From an uncultured Verrucomicrobiales bacterium (GTDB lineage: Bacteria; Verrucomicrobiota; Verrucomicrobiia; Verrucomicrobiales; Akkermansiaceae): a stretch of DNA of 32,446 bases. The stretch's first letter is position 1, and every line of letters starts with the position of its first letter. Shown in pieces: positions 15,722 through 22,870 of the stretch. The position numbers were made by a program, and so were the translations under genes. The stretch covers positions 1 to 32,446 of the forward strand of contig CALGJQ010000057.1 of NCBI GenBank assembly GCA_937928545.1, given 5' to 3'. The notes under the pieces were generated by a model. That model saw only the letters and a program-made list of their open reading frames with translations. It searched no databases and had not been told where the DNA came from.

Positions 15722-17827
15722 CTAGAGATTGAGGCGCTTTTCGTGGGCGGCGCTGGAGGGACCGCCTTTGCGGAGGTAGTCGCGGTAGAATTTCTTTGCT
15801 TCGTCTTTCTGTCCTTTGGTGAAGGCGATGATGGAAAGGTTGAAGTAGGGCTCGAATAGGGCGGGGTCTTGATTGATGGCCTCTTTAAAGTGGAATTCTG
15901 CTTCGGTGCTGTTGTTTGTTTTGCCAGCGATATTCCCGAGAAGGATGTGAGCCTTGGCATTATTGGGATCGAGCGAGAGGGAACGCTTCATTTCTTCGGC
16001 GGCATCATCGTAGAGGCCTTGGCGATAGAGGGAATCGCCGAGCATAAAATGAGCGAAGGGGATCTTGCGGTCTCCGGCGATGAGGATGGACTTTTGGAAG
16101 AGGCGGGTCGCGGCGTGGGAATCGTCTAGGCGAAGGTGGACAATGCCCAGATTGACCATGGCTTCCCAAGCGCCGGGGTCTTCGTCGACGATGAGTTGAA
16201 GGTTTCCGCGAGCGGCTTGGAAGTCACCCTTGGTGAAGAGTCGTTTCGCGACTTGGTTGAGATCTTTGGTCATCTGGCGAAGATCAGAGGTGGCCTTATT
16301 AAATTCCTGTGCAGAAGGGCGATCGTTATTGGTGAAGCTGGGGTTCTTAACGGTTCGTTCGAGGAGTTCCATTTCTTCGATCGTTAATTCGATCTTCTTA
16401 TCGCCATTGATGCGAGCCATCGCGTCTTTGTAATTAGTATCGGTTTCGGCCTTTCGCTCTCCTTGTTCTAGGAGGAGCTTTGCAGCGCCAACTTGCGCGG
16501 CAATTTTTGCTTTTTGTTTGTCGATGATCTCGCGAAGCATTGCGACCTCCTCTTTGCCTCGTTGGTTGAGTTCTTTTCCGTTGAGTTGAGAGAGGAGATC
16601 CTCTTCAGCTTGCTTGAGGCGTTTTTCAAGGCGCTCCATGCTTTGGTTTGCTTGCGTGTTTGATTTCTGGAGGTTCTCAATCTTGGCTTTGGCGACGACG
16701 AGGCGTTGCTTGGCGAGGAGAATGACTTCCTTTTTGGAATCAGCCTCTGATTGCACGGCATCGAGGTTTGCTCTAGCCTCGTTCATTTCCTTGCTGAGGG
16801 TGACGTTTTGAGTGATGAGCTGCTGGACGCGGTCAGCTTCGTTCATTTTGAGAAGAGCCTTCATTTGGTCACGTTCGCCGATGAGGCTGTCGCGTTCGAC
16901 TTCGAGCTCGGCGACCATTTTTTGGGATTGGGTCAATTGTTTGGTGAGGTCGTCGACCGTTTCATTGACCTCCGCGATCATGGCGTCGCGTTCTTTGATG
17001 ACGGTTCTGAGCTTTTCGATTTGCTCTTGTTGGCCTTCCACGACTTTGCCGTTAATTTTGGTTTGCTTGTCGATGATGGCTTCGAGTTCGGCTTTCTCGA
17101 CATTTGCAGCGGCGAGGAGGCGTTGGGTGTTTTCTAGTCTTCTTAGGGTGATCTCCTTCTCGGCGTTTGCTTTGTTTTTGGCGATTTCCATGGCGTCGCG
17201 CTCGCGGCGAAGTTGTTCGATCTGGCGATTGAGGTCTTGGACTTGGTTGCGCAAGGGCGAGGCGGCGAGGCGTGAGAGTTGTCCTTCGTAGTCACGGATC
17301 TGTTCGCGAAGGCGGGCGCTCTCGGCATCGCGCTGGTTTGCTTTTTGGCTGAGAGTTCGTTTCAGGCCGTTGATCGCTTTTTGGAGATCTTGGATTCTTC
17401 GAGAATCAGCTCCACTGGGGTCGATGACGCCGGGGACTTGGAGATTTGGCATGGTCTCGCCGGGAATTTCGAGGAGGGGCGTGGCTCCGGCGTCTTGTTG
17501 TTCTTTTTGCTGAGCGAGGGCTTTTTCATGGATTTTTTCCATGGCCAGCTTCGTGGAATCGCTGCGGAACTTAATGCCTTCTTTGCGAAACTCCGGACGG
17601 GTGATTTTGATAATGTCGAAGAAGGAACTGGCTTTGCGGTATTTGGTGAAGGCTTCGACGAAGTCTTTCTTCTCTTCCAATTCTTCGCCCTCTTTGACAA
17701 GGCTCCAAGCTTGGAAGTAAAGCTCGCCAGGATCTAGGTTGGCGAGCTCTTCAGGTGTTTGAGCCCATGCTTGGGCGGAGAGGAGGGCTGCTAAAAGAAG
17801 CCCAATGAGATGACGTAGGTGTGTCAT
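15722..17827 (-). CDS. Secreted coiled-coil and TPR protein, unknown function
   Basis: This 701-residue protein has a signal peptide (1 to about 22, ending QAWA), a helical N-terminal region, a very long heptad-rich coiled coil (about 135-470, with many E/K/Q/L repeats) and at least three TPR motifs near the C-terminus (for example FAHFMLGDSLYRQGLYDDA and AHILLGNIAGKTNNSTEAEF). Such a layout suggests a periplasmic scaffold or cell-envelope organiser. I do not recognise a named family; the first region resembles tetratricopeptide 'domain of unknown function' proteins common in Verrucomicrobia. It is transcribed toward uxaC but shares no obvious functional link with it. Confidence 0.8.
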   Translation of the reverse strand: MTHLRHLIGLLLAALLSAQAWAQTPEELANLDPGELYFQAWSLVKEGEELEEKKDFVEAFTKYRKASSFFDIIKITRPEFRKEGIKFRSDSTKLAMEKIHEKALAQQKEQQDAGATPLLEIPGETMPNLQVPGVIDPSGADSRRIQDLQKAINGLKRTLSQKANQRDAESARLREQIRDYEGQLSRLAASPLRNQVQDLNRQIEQLRRERDAMEIAKNKANAEKEITLRRLENTQRLLAAANVEKAELEAIIDKQTKINGKVVEGQQEQIEKLRTVIKERDAMIAEVNETVDDLTKQLTQSQKMVAELEVERDSLIGERDQMKALLKMNEADRVQQLITQNVTLSKEMNEARANLDAVQSEADSKKEVILLAKQRLVVAKAKIENLQKSNTQANQSMERLEKRLKQAEEDLLSQLNGKELNQRGKEEVAMLREIIDKQKAKIAAQVGAAKLLLEQGERKAETDTNYKDAMARINGDKKIELTIEEMELLERTVKNPSFTNNDRPSAQEFNKATSDLRQMTKDLNQVAKRLFTKGDFQAARGNLQLIVDEDPGAWEAMVNLGIVHLRLDDSHAATRLFQKSILIAGDRKIPFAHFMLGDSLYRQGLYDDAAEEMKRSLSLDPNNAKAHILLGNIAGKTNNSTEAEFHFKEAINQDPALFEPYFNLSIIAFTKGQKDEAKKFYRDYLRKGGPSSAAHEKRLNL

Positions 17828-17917
17828 AAGGCGCGAACGCTAGCAAAGGGGTGGGGTTGGGAAAAGGGTAGAATACTCTGAGAAAAAGGAGAAAATCTTC
17901 TTTCCTGCATCATGGTA

Positions 17918-17946
17918 TTGACAGGAATGAGGCCTGAGACTACCAC
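17918..17946 (+). promoter_or_regulatory. Candidate sigma70-type promoter of tRNA-Cys
   Basis: A consensus -35 box TTGACA (17918-17923) is followed after exactly 17 nt by TACCAC (17941-17946), a poor but correctly spaced -10. The tRNA-Cys 5' end is 13 nt further on. The spacing fits; the weak -10 keeps the confidence modest. Confidence 0.4.
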
Positions 17947-17958
17947 TCCGACGTCGAG

Positions 17959-18033
17959 GGCGGAGTAGCCAAGTGGTAAGGCGCGGGTTTGCAAAACCTG
18001 TATTCGCGAGTTCGATTCTCGCCTCCGCCTCCA
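17959..18033 (+). tRNA. tRNA-Cys (anticodon GCA)
   Basis: The cloverleaf has acceptor GGCGGAG/CTCCGCC, D stem GCC/GGC, anticodon stem CGGGT/ACCTG with loop TTGCAAA (anticodon GCA) and T stem GCGAG/CTCGC with loop TTCGATT. The discriminator is T (U), as in cysteine tRNAs, and CCA is encoded at 18031-18033. Confidence 0.97.
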
Positions 18034-18040
18034 AATTTTC

Positions 18041-18075
18041 AAAAACCGTGTTGAGAGTGATCTCGCACGGTTTTT
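18041..18075. terminator. Bidirectional-type terminator after tRNA-Cys
   Basis: AAAAACCGTG (18041-18050) and CACGGTTTTT (18066-18075) form a 10-bp stem, with an inner GAGA/TCTC stem closing a GTGA loop. The stem base supplies T5 on the plus strand and also T5 on the minus strand, so it can stop transcription in both directions between tRNA-Cys and tRNA-Asn. Confidence 0.8.
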
Positions 18076-18174
18076 GCGTGAATGGGGGATCGGAAAAAAA
18101 GTGACTTTAGGGCTATATTTTTCTTGATGATTCTCGCTGATCGAGCCAGATTCCGCCGCACCGAAAGGTCAAAA

Positions 18175-18249
18175 TCCGGCGTAGCTCAGTGGTAGAGCGG
18201 GTGACTGTTAATCACTAGGTCCTTGGTTCGAACCCAAGCGCCGGAGCCA
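18175..18249 (+). tRNA. tRNA-Asn (anticodon GTT)
   Basis: The cloverleaf has acceptor TCCGGCG/CGCCGGA, D stem GCTC/GAGC, anticodon stem GGTGA/TCACT with loop CTGTTAA (anticodon GTT) and T stem CTTGG/CCAAG with loop TTCGAAC. The discriminator is G and the CCA is encoded at 18247-18249. It follows tRNA-Cys by 141 nt with a terminator between, so the two genes are probably separate transcripts. Confidence 0.97.
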
Positions 18250-18252
18250 TAT

Positions 18253-18291
18253 GAAAGCCTCAATCCTAACCGGATTGGGGCTTTCTCTTTT
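18253..18291 (+). terminator. Intrinsic terminator after tRNA-Asn
   Basis: GAAAGCCTCAATCC (18253-18266) pairs with GGATTGGGGCTTTC (18272-18285) over 14 positions with one T-G wobble and a 5-nt loop. It is followed by TCTTTT. It begins 4 nt after the tRNA-Asn CCA end. Confidence 0.85.
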
Positions 18292-18293
18292 AG

Positions 18294-18562
18294 CTAAGGG
18301 ATTGCTTTGTATCCGACTTTATTTGAGTCGGCGTCATTGATTGCTGGGTAGTCGTCCTGGAATCCTTTGTTCCAATTAGAATGCACCTGGAAGACTTTGC
18401 AATTGTGTTCAAAGGTTTCGCTCTGCTTACCAATGTGGCTTGGTGCAAACTTCGCAGGTACCTTGGGTGTGAAATGCAAAAACACATTTTCTTCGTCCCA
18501 ACGAAACCTCTCCGGATAAGCCGCAATGATGTGCGCCGATCGCTGACTCAAGAATTCTTGTA
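18294..18562 (-). pseudogene. Possible gene remnant (open frame ending at the 143-bp palindrome)
   Basis: A minus-strand open frame (ending with a TAG at 18294-18296) encodes a protein-like stretch with motifs such as FRWDEENVFLHFTPKVPAKF and SNWNKGFQDDYPAI. Upstream it runs straight into the 143-bp palindromic element, where its nominal start (18614) lies, so the true 5' part is missing or the frame is fortuitous. I recognise no family. Composition is more protein-like than the overlapping frames. It could be the tail of a degraded gene; a short intact orphan gene is the alternative. Confidence 0.3.
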
Positions 18563-18705
18563 GTAGTGTAAATCTTTGTCTGTAAAACCTCCCCGCTGAG
18601 CCTAGGCCCGCCACACTGGCAGCCGATTCCGCTACGCTCCATCGGCTGCCAGTGTGGCGGGCCTTTGCTGCGTAGCTTGCTTTTACAGATTTCTTTTTAC
18701 ACTAC
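18563..18705. repeat. 143-bp nested palindromic element
   Basis: The element is symmetric in length on both sides of its centre: outer arms of 25 bp (GTAGTGTAAA...CTGTAAAA at 18563-18587 and its partner at 18681-18705, matching at 18 of 25 positions with a 7-bp unmatched middle), 17-bp unpaired spacers, then perfect 23-bp inner arms (18605-18627 and 18641-18663) around a 13-nt loop TCCGCTACGCTCC. It could fold into one long cruciform or RNA hairpin. It carries no open frame of its own. The size and structure resemble a REP/MITE-type non-autonomous mobile repeat; which kind cannot be settled here. Confidence 0.85.
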
Positions 18706-18706
18706 C

Positions 18707-18781
18707 GAGCTTACCGATATATGGATCAAGGATAATTTAGGTTCAGTGCCTCAATATCAAGTAGGCTGGAATGGAGAGTAG
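18707..18781 (+). pseudogene. Short protein-like tail fragment
   Basis: Immediately right of the palindrome, a plus-strand frame reads ELTDIWIKDNLGSVPQYQVG and ends WNGE-stop at 18779-18781. The aromatic-rich, balanced composition is more like a true protein C-terminus than random sequence, but there is no start and the frame cannot be joined to the left flank on the same strand. It may be a remnant of a gene broken when the palindromic element or other DNA arrived. Confidence 0.25.
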
Positions 18782-19008
18782 TCTTTAGCTAGAGGGGGTT
18801 GATTCCGCGCTCCTTCCACATAGATGGGGGCAGTCGTAGGATTTTTGATTTATGGGCGGGCGAATGTCTTGGTTTAGGGGGCTTGGGTTGGGGGCAGTCT
18901 GGAGACAGCCCTTCCGTGGGTGAGGGTGGGCGGTTGCTGTTTTTCAGATTCCTGAGTTCATGGGGATTAGCCTTGAGATTTAAGGGGATTAGCCGAGAAT
19001 GTTAACAA
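18782..19008. other. Gene-free leader region of the GHL10 gene, G-rich with direct repeats
   Basis: I see no gene here. The stretch is G-rich on the plus strand (runs of five to six G near 18876-18894). It holds two direct repeats: TGGGGGCAGTC at 18825-18835 and 18889-18899, and GGGGATTAGCC at 18962-18972 and 18984-18994, the latter exactly 22 bp apart (two helical turns). These sit just upstream of the GHL10 start and could be activator sites; no regulator is adjacent. Confidence 0.5.
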
Positions 19009-20439
19009 ATGTTAAGGAATTTTTTCATCGTCGCAATGCTGTTTGGAGCGGCGTTTGGCCAGCGTTACGTGCCCACGTCTGAGCAGGCTCCGATGGTTCC
19101 CCGAGAGTTTCGGGCAGCTTGGGTGGCTTGTGTTTATAATATCGATTGGCCGTCGCGGAAGGGTTTGGCGGTGAGTTCGCAGCAGGCGGAGATGAGGGCG
19201 ATTTTGGATCGTTTGGCTTCGATGAAGATGAATGCGATCATTTTCCAAGTTCGGCCGAATGCGGATGCGGTTTATCAATCACGGCTTGAGCCTTGGAGTC
19301 ACTGGGTGAGCGGTGCTCAGGGCCGTTCGCCGGGTTACGATCCTTTGGCTTATTGTATTCAACAAGCTCATGCGCGAGGGATCGAAGTTCACGCGTGGTT
19401 TAATCCTTTTCGCGCGTTGCCGAATAAGAATTTGGCGACGGCGAGTAATCATGTGGTGAGGACGAATCCTTCGGTGATTCGTGATTTTAAAACTTACAAG
19501 TGGATGGATCCATCAAGTTCTTTCACGCAGAGGCGTGCGCTCTCCGTGATTATGGATGTTGTGAACCGATACGATGTCGATGGGGTTCATATCGACGATT
19601 ACTTTTATCCTTATCCTGATGTCGATAAATTGGGTCGAGCGAAGCAGGTTTTTCCGGATGGGAAATCTCCGGCATCGCGGCGGAGTGCAGTCGATTCTTT
19701 TGTGAGCAAGATGTATTCTTCGGTGAAAGCGAAGAAGCCTTGGGTGAGGGTTGGGATTAGTCCCTTTGGGATTTGGCGTCCAGGAGTGCCAGCAGGAACA
19801 ACTGCGAGGATCGATGCTTATCATCATCTGTCGGCTGATTCCCGGAAGTGGCTCCAAAAGGGATGGTGCGATTATCTTTCGCCACAGCTTTATTGGCGGA
19901 TCAATAGTGAGCAAAGCTATAGCCGTCTTCTTGCGTGGTGGCGGGGGCAGGGAAGTCGTCCGGTTTGGCCGGGGATCTCGACGGCACGGATCAACTCGAC
20001 GGAAGATCCAGGACGGCCAGTGAGTGAAATTGTGAACCAAGTTTCGCTCTCACGGAGTGTTGGGAAGAACTATGTGGGGCACGTTTTTTGGAGCATGAAG
20101 TCGCTGATGAATAATCGTGGCGGGGTGAATGGTGCGCTTGTGAAGAATTTCTATCAAGAGCCTGCGCTAGTGCCGCCGATGCCTTGGGTAAGTCGGACTG
20201 CTCCAGCGACTCCGAATGTGAATGCGAGTGTCTCGGGAGGGAATGTTTCGATTGCATGGAGTGCCATTCCTAACTGCCAAAAGTATGCCGTTCAGGTTCG
20301 AACCGGACGAGTGTGGCGGATGAGCACGGTGACCCCGGGGACGAAGATGACTCTCAAGGGAGTGCCGGATGCGATTGCGATCAGTGCGGTGGATCGGAAT
20401 GGGAATACCAGTCCGCCCCGAGTGGTGGCGCGCCAGTAG
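19009..20439 (+). CDS. GHL10 (glycosyl hydrolase-like 10) family protein, secreted
   Basis: This 476-residue protein has a short signal peptide (1 to about 17, MLRNFFIVAMLFGAAFG). The body follows the GHL10/DUF187 pattern of YngK-like proteins: PREFRAAWVACVYNIDWPS (31-49), NAIIFQVRPNADA (75-87), IEVHAWFNPFR (125-135) and the acidic DGVHIDDYFYPYP (191-203), where D196-D197 are the likely catalytic acids. The last 90 residues form an Fn3-like tail (VSGGNVSIAWSAIPNCQKYA). The family is thought to cleave cell-wall or exopolysaccharide glycans; YngK and DigH are related. Substrate here is unknown. The ATG overlaps a TGTTAA direct repeat and has no Shine-Dalgarno. Confidence 0.88.
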   Translation: MLRNFFIVAMLFGAAFGQRYVPTSEQAPMVPREFRAAWVACVYNIDWPSRKGLAVSSQQAEMRAILDRLASMKMNAIIFQVRPNADAVYQSRLEPWSHWVSGAQGRSPGYDPLAYCIQQAHARGIEVHAWFNPFRALPNKNLATASNHVVRTNPSVIRDFKTYKWMDPSSSFTQRRALSVIMDVVNRYDVDGVHIDDYFYPYPDVDKLGRAKQVFPDGKSPASRRSAVDSFVSKMYSSVKAKKPWVRVGISPFGIWRPGVPAGTTARIDAYHHLSADSRKWLQKGWCDYLSPQLYWRINSEQSYSRLLAWWRGQGSRPVWPGISTARINSTEDPGRPVSEIVNQVSLSRSVGKNYVGHVFWSMKSLMNNRGGVNGALVKNFYQEPALVPPMPWVSRTAPATPNVNASVSGGNVSIAWSAIPNCQKYAVQVRTGRVWRMSTVTPGTKMTLKGVPDAIAISAVDRNGNTSPPRVVARQ

Positions 20440-20473
20440 ATTAGAGGACTAGCAAGTTTTGGGGTGCGCGGAG

Positions 20474-20569
20474 TTGGCCATTAGCGGTTGGCGCTTGGCT
20501 TTTAGCTCGGTCGACCGGGGTTCAGCGCGAGGAAGCTAAGAGCTAATAGCGAAATGCTAAGAGCCAAGG
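20474..20569. repeat. Two inverted arrays of 7-bp repeats (five units each)
   Basis: Left array 20474-20508 consists of five heptamers of form TTRGCNN (TTGGCCA, TTAGCGG, TTGGCGC, TTGGCTT, TTAGCTC). Right array 20535-20569 is the same motif on the other strand, five heptamers GCYRANN-like (GCTAAGA, GCTAATA, GCGAAAT, GCTAAGA, GCCAAGG). Because of the inversion, many registers can pair, the best being CTTGGCTTTTAGC (20494-20506) with GCTAAGAGCCAAG (20556-20568), 12 of 13 matched. It lies between the converging GHL10 and accD genes and may act as a two-way terminator or be a mobile short repeat. Confidence 0.7.
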
Positions 20570-20598
20570 TGCTCTGGCCGTTTGGCTCTGCTGTTAAA

Positions 20599-21435
20599 CT
20601 AGCTCTGCGGCATGGTGTAGCTCAAAACGCTCGCCAACTTTTTGCGAAGATCGCGGCGATGCACAATGGCATCAACAAGTCCGTGCTCGAGCATGAACTC
20701 GGCGGTTTGGAAACCTGGAGGGAGGTCTTGGTGAGTGGTTTCTTTGACAACTCGTGGACCTGCAAAGCCGATCATGCACTTTGGCTCGGCGATGTTGATG
20801 TCACCAATTGTGGCAAAAGAAGCGGTCACTCCACCGGTGGTGGGGTGGGTGAAGACCGAAATGAAGGGGAGCTTGGCTTCAGAGTGGAGAGCAAGGGCGC
20901 CGCAGGTTTTGGCCATCTGCATGAGGGAGAGCATGCCTTCTTGCATGCGTGCTCCGGAGGATGATGAAAAGATGATGATGGCGCGCTTTTCCGCAGTAGC
21001 GAGTTCGATGGCGCGGGTGATTTTTTCACCGACCACCGAGCCCATGGATCCGGCGAAGAACTTAAAGTCCATCACGGCGGCAACGGCAGGGATTTCGTTA
21101 ATCGAGAGCTTGCCGGTGACCACGGCATCTTTGAGGCCGGTTTTGGCGCGGAGTAGCTCGGTCTTCTCGGCGTAATTGGAGAAGCCGAGGGGGTTGGTGG
21201 AAATGAGGTCGCTTTCGGTTTCCTCAAAAGAGCCTTCGTCCGCAATGAGTTTGAAACGATCATAGGCGCCCATCAGGAAGTGGTGGGAGCAGTTGGTGCA
21301 AACGAGATCGTTTTGCTTGAGATCGAGCGTGTGGATCATTTCCCCGCAATCGGGGCACTTGGTCCAAAGATCATCGGGGACGCTTTCGCTTCCTTTCTTG
21401 GAGCGCTTTAGCCGAGGTTTATCGAAGATGCCCAT
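20599..21435 (-). CDS. accD: Acetyl-CoA carboxylase carboxyltransferase beta subunit
   Basis: From ATG 21435 the protein has 278 residues, normal for AccD. The N-terminal zinc ribbon has C27-x2-C30 and C46-x2-C49 (KCPDC, VCTNC). The crotonase-fold core shows the family marks SSSSGARMQEGMLSLMQMAK, VFTHPTTGGVTASFA and IGFAGPRVV. With AccA it transfers the carboxyl group from biotin to acetyl-CoA, the first step of fatty acid synthesis. The longer frame from 21477 would add 14 residues absent in the family. accA and folC, often nearby, are not in this window. Confidence 0.96.
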   Translation of the reverse strand: MGIFDKPRLKRSKKGSESVPDDLWTKCPDCGEMIHTLDLKQNDLVCTNCSHHFLMGAYDRFKLIADEGSFEETESDLISTNPLGFSNYAEKTELLRAKTGLKDAVVTGKLSINEIPAVAAVMDFKFFAGSMGSVVGEKITRAIELATAEKRAIIIFSSSSGARMQEGMLSLMQMAKTCGALALHSEAKLPFISVFTHPTTGGVTASFATIGDINIAEPKCMIGFAGPRVVKETTHQDLPPGFQTAEFMLEHGLVDAIVHRRDLRKKLASVLSYTMPQS

Positions 21436-21511
21436 CGGCAGAAGCTTATGTCGAATCGCGGATTCACGAAAGTCCAATTTCGAGAAGAAATTAACTTTTC
21501 TTAATTACCCC

Positions 21512-22066
21512 TTATTCTTCCAGCTCGACCTGCATTTCGCCGTTTCGGACTTCGATCGATTTCACGCCGGCTGGGAGTTGATCTTCGAGGGCGGAGAAGA
21601 GGCTGACGCCTTTCAAATTGCCAACCCAAGCATTGGGAAGCGAGACCCCGTAGACAGTAATGTCATCGATGACGAGGCCTTCTTCGTTGGAGGCGATGAG
21701 GCGGGCTTTCGCTTTGACGGTTTTGCCGCCAAGGACGGGGACATCGGGATCGAGTTTGGTTTTGACGCGCAGGTGGATCGCTCCGCTGGCGAGCTCGACT
21801 TTGACATCTTCGCCGAGGTTGGTGTTGGCGTGAATGAGGCCATTGATTTCGCGCTCGGTGAGGACGAAAGACTTTTTGCCCTTTTCATACATGCGTTCTT
21901 CCAGTTCGACCTTTTCGGTCTGAGTGAGGAGGACCGGTTCGATCTTACGGTTTTGCCACCACCAGAGGGTGCCACCTGCGGCAAGGCCGATGGTTAGAAA
22001 GAGGATGAGGGCAATGAGAAGTGGGCGACGAGAGCGTCGTGTAGGAAGTTTGGGAGAGTCGTTCAT
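21512..22066 (-). CDS. Membrane-anchored hypothetical protein
   Basis: This 184-residue protein has a basic N-terminus (TRRSRRP), one transmembrane helix (about 15-37) and an extracytoplasmic domain of mixed strands: LTEREINGLIHANTNLG (69-85), VELASGAIHLRVKTKLD (90-106) and a C-terminal IEVRNGEMQVELEE. The alternating hydrophobic pattern suggests a beta-rich, possibly lipid-binding fold. I do not recognise a named family with confidence. It lies between the 83-residue gene and accD on the same strand, about 77 nt upstream of accD. Confidence 0.65.
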   Translation of the reverse strand: MNDSPKLPTRRSRRPLLIALILFLTIGLAAGGTLWWWQNRKIEPVLLTQTEKVELEERMYEKGKKSFVLTEREINGLIHANTNLGEDVKVELASGAIHLRVKTKLDPDVPVLGGKTVKAKARLIASNEEGLVIDDITVYGVSLPNAWVGNLKGVSLFSALEDQLPAGVKSIEVRNGEMQVELEE

Positions 22067-22135
22067 ATCTATAAGGCGAAGCTGAGAGGGGATTTATCGC
22101 AAAGAATCGGTGAGAAAGGGGCTGTTATTTTGTAA

Positions 22136-22387
22136 TCACTTCCCTTCCGGCATGACGGGAAGGAGGCTGAGGAGCATTTCGTAGCGGTCGGAGTCGAAGG
22201 GGCGTTCTTTGGTCATCATGGCTTCGATTTCATCAGCGAGGCAGAAGGCTAGCATGGCTTTGGCTTCTTCTTCGTCGATGTCGGGCTCTTCTAGGATTCG
22301 CTCATAAGTTTCGCGGACGTAGGGTGTTTCGGGCGAGGCCAATTGTTCCTCGATGGCGGGGAGTAGTTTTTCCAGCGCTTCGTCCAT
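22136..22387 (-). CDS. Small acidic hypothetical protein
   Basis: I do not recognise this 83-residue protein. It is strongly acidic and helical (EEPDIDEEEAKAMLAF, CLADEIEAMMTKERPFDS) and has no signal or membrane segment, so it is probably a small cytosolic protein. It sits directly behind the rpmE terminator and is followed after 69 nt by the membrane-anchored gene. Codon composition matches its neighbours. Confidence 0.5.
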   Translation of the reverse strand: MDEALEKLLPAIEEQLASPETPYVRETYERILEEPDIDEEEAKAMLAFCLADEIEAMMTKERPFDSDRYEMLLSLLPVMPEGK

Positions 22388-22404
22388 GTCGAAATTTATA
22401 AATG

Positions 22405-22434
22405 AAAAAGGCGACTCCGTGAAGAGCCGCCTTT
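22405..22434 (-). terminator. Intrinsic terminator of rpmE
   Basis: AAAGGCG-A-CTC (22407-22417) pairs with GAG-C-CGCCTTT (22424-22434) with one internal mismatch and a 6-nt loop. Read on the minus strand, the stem is followed by TTTTTCATTT. It begins 32 nt after the rpmE stop codon. Confidence 0.82.
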
Positions 22435-22465
22435 GTCGAAAAGGTTAAGTAAAGACTTCCTTCGA

Positions 22466-22735
22466 TTAGCCTTTGGTAGGCTTTTTGGCACGACGAACGG
22501 CGCCGAAACGCTTCTGGAACTTGTCGATGCGTCCCTCGGTATCCACGAAGGTGCTTTGACCAGTGTAGAAGGGGTGAGAATCGGCGGTGAGGCCCATCGA
22601 AATCACGAAATGCTCAACTCCGTCGATCTCTTCAGTCTTATCAGACTTAGCAGTGGAACGGGTGATATAACGGTGACCGGTGGTCATGTCTGCGAAGACT
22701 ACGGGATGGTAGTCAGGATGGATGTCTTTTTTCAT
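22466..22735 (-). CDS. rpmE2: Ribosomal protein L31, type B (zinc-free)
   Basis: This 89-residue protein begins [20 protein letters not shown] and ends with [30 protein letters not shown], the pattern of type B L31. It lacks the CxxC pair of the zinc-binding type A form, so it belongs to the zinc-independent paralogue class that often replaces L31A in zinc shortage. If no type A gene exists elsewhere, it is the sole L31. It is transcribed singly, with its own terminator, and is divergent from the DUF4250-like gene. A weak AAGGG lies 8 nt before the ATG. Confidence 0.95.
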   Translation of the reverse strand: MKKDIHPDYHPVVFADMTTGHRYITRSTAKSDKTEEIDGVEHFVISMGLTADSHPFYTGQSTFVDTEGRIDKFQKRFGAVRRAKKPTKG

Positions 22736-22870
22736 GGGATGCCCTTAAAAGTTAGGGTGCGCGACGTTACCGACGCCGTGCGGGCGGTTTGGTGCTTTAA
22801 AATGGGCTGGCTGTCAACTCGATTCGGGCTTATTCCTCGCCCCGAGATGAAGCTCAAAACCTTTGCTAGC

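Noticed and set aside
18563..18705. Integron attC site
   Set aside because: No GTTRRRY/RYYYAAC core pair is present at the ends and there is no cassette or integrase gene.
18841..18900. G-quadruplex in the G-rich region upstream of the GHL10 gene
   Set aside because: Three close G tracts exist but a fourth needs a long loop, so the evidence is weak.
20474..20569. CRISPR array
   Set aside because: The units are 7 nt in tandem with no spacers, and no cas gene is nearby.
22789..22817. Minus-strand TTGACA as a promoter of rpmE
   Set aside because: At the proper 17-nt spacing the -10 reads CACCAA; the only AT-rich hexamer is at a 9-nt spacing.
22433..22870. Long plus-strand reading extending the DUF4250-like gene by over 140 residues
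   Set aside because: It runs antisense through the whole of rpmE; family length and pattern support a start near 22871.
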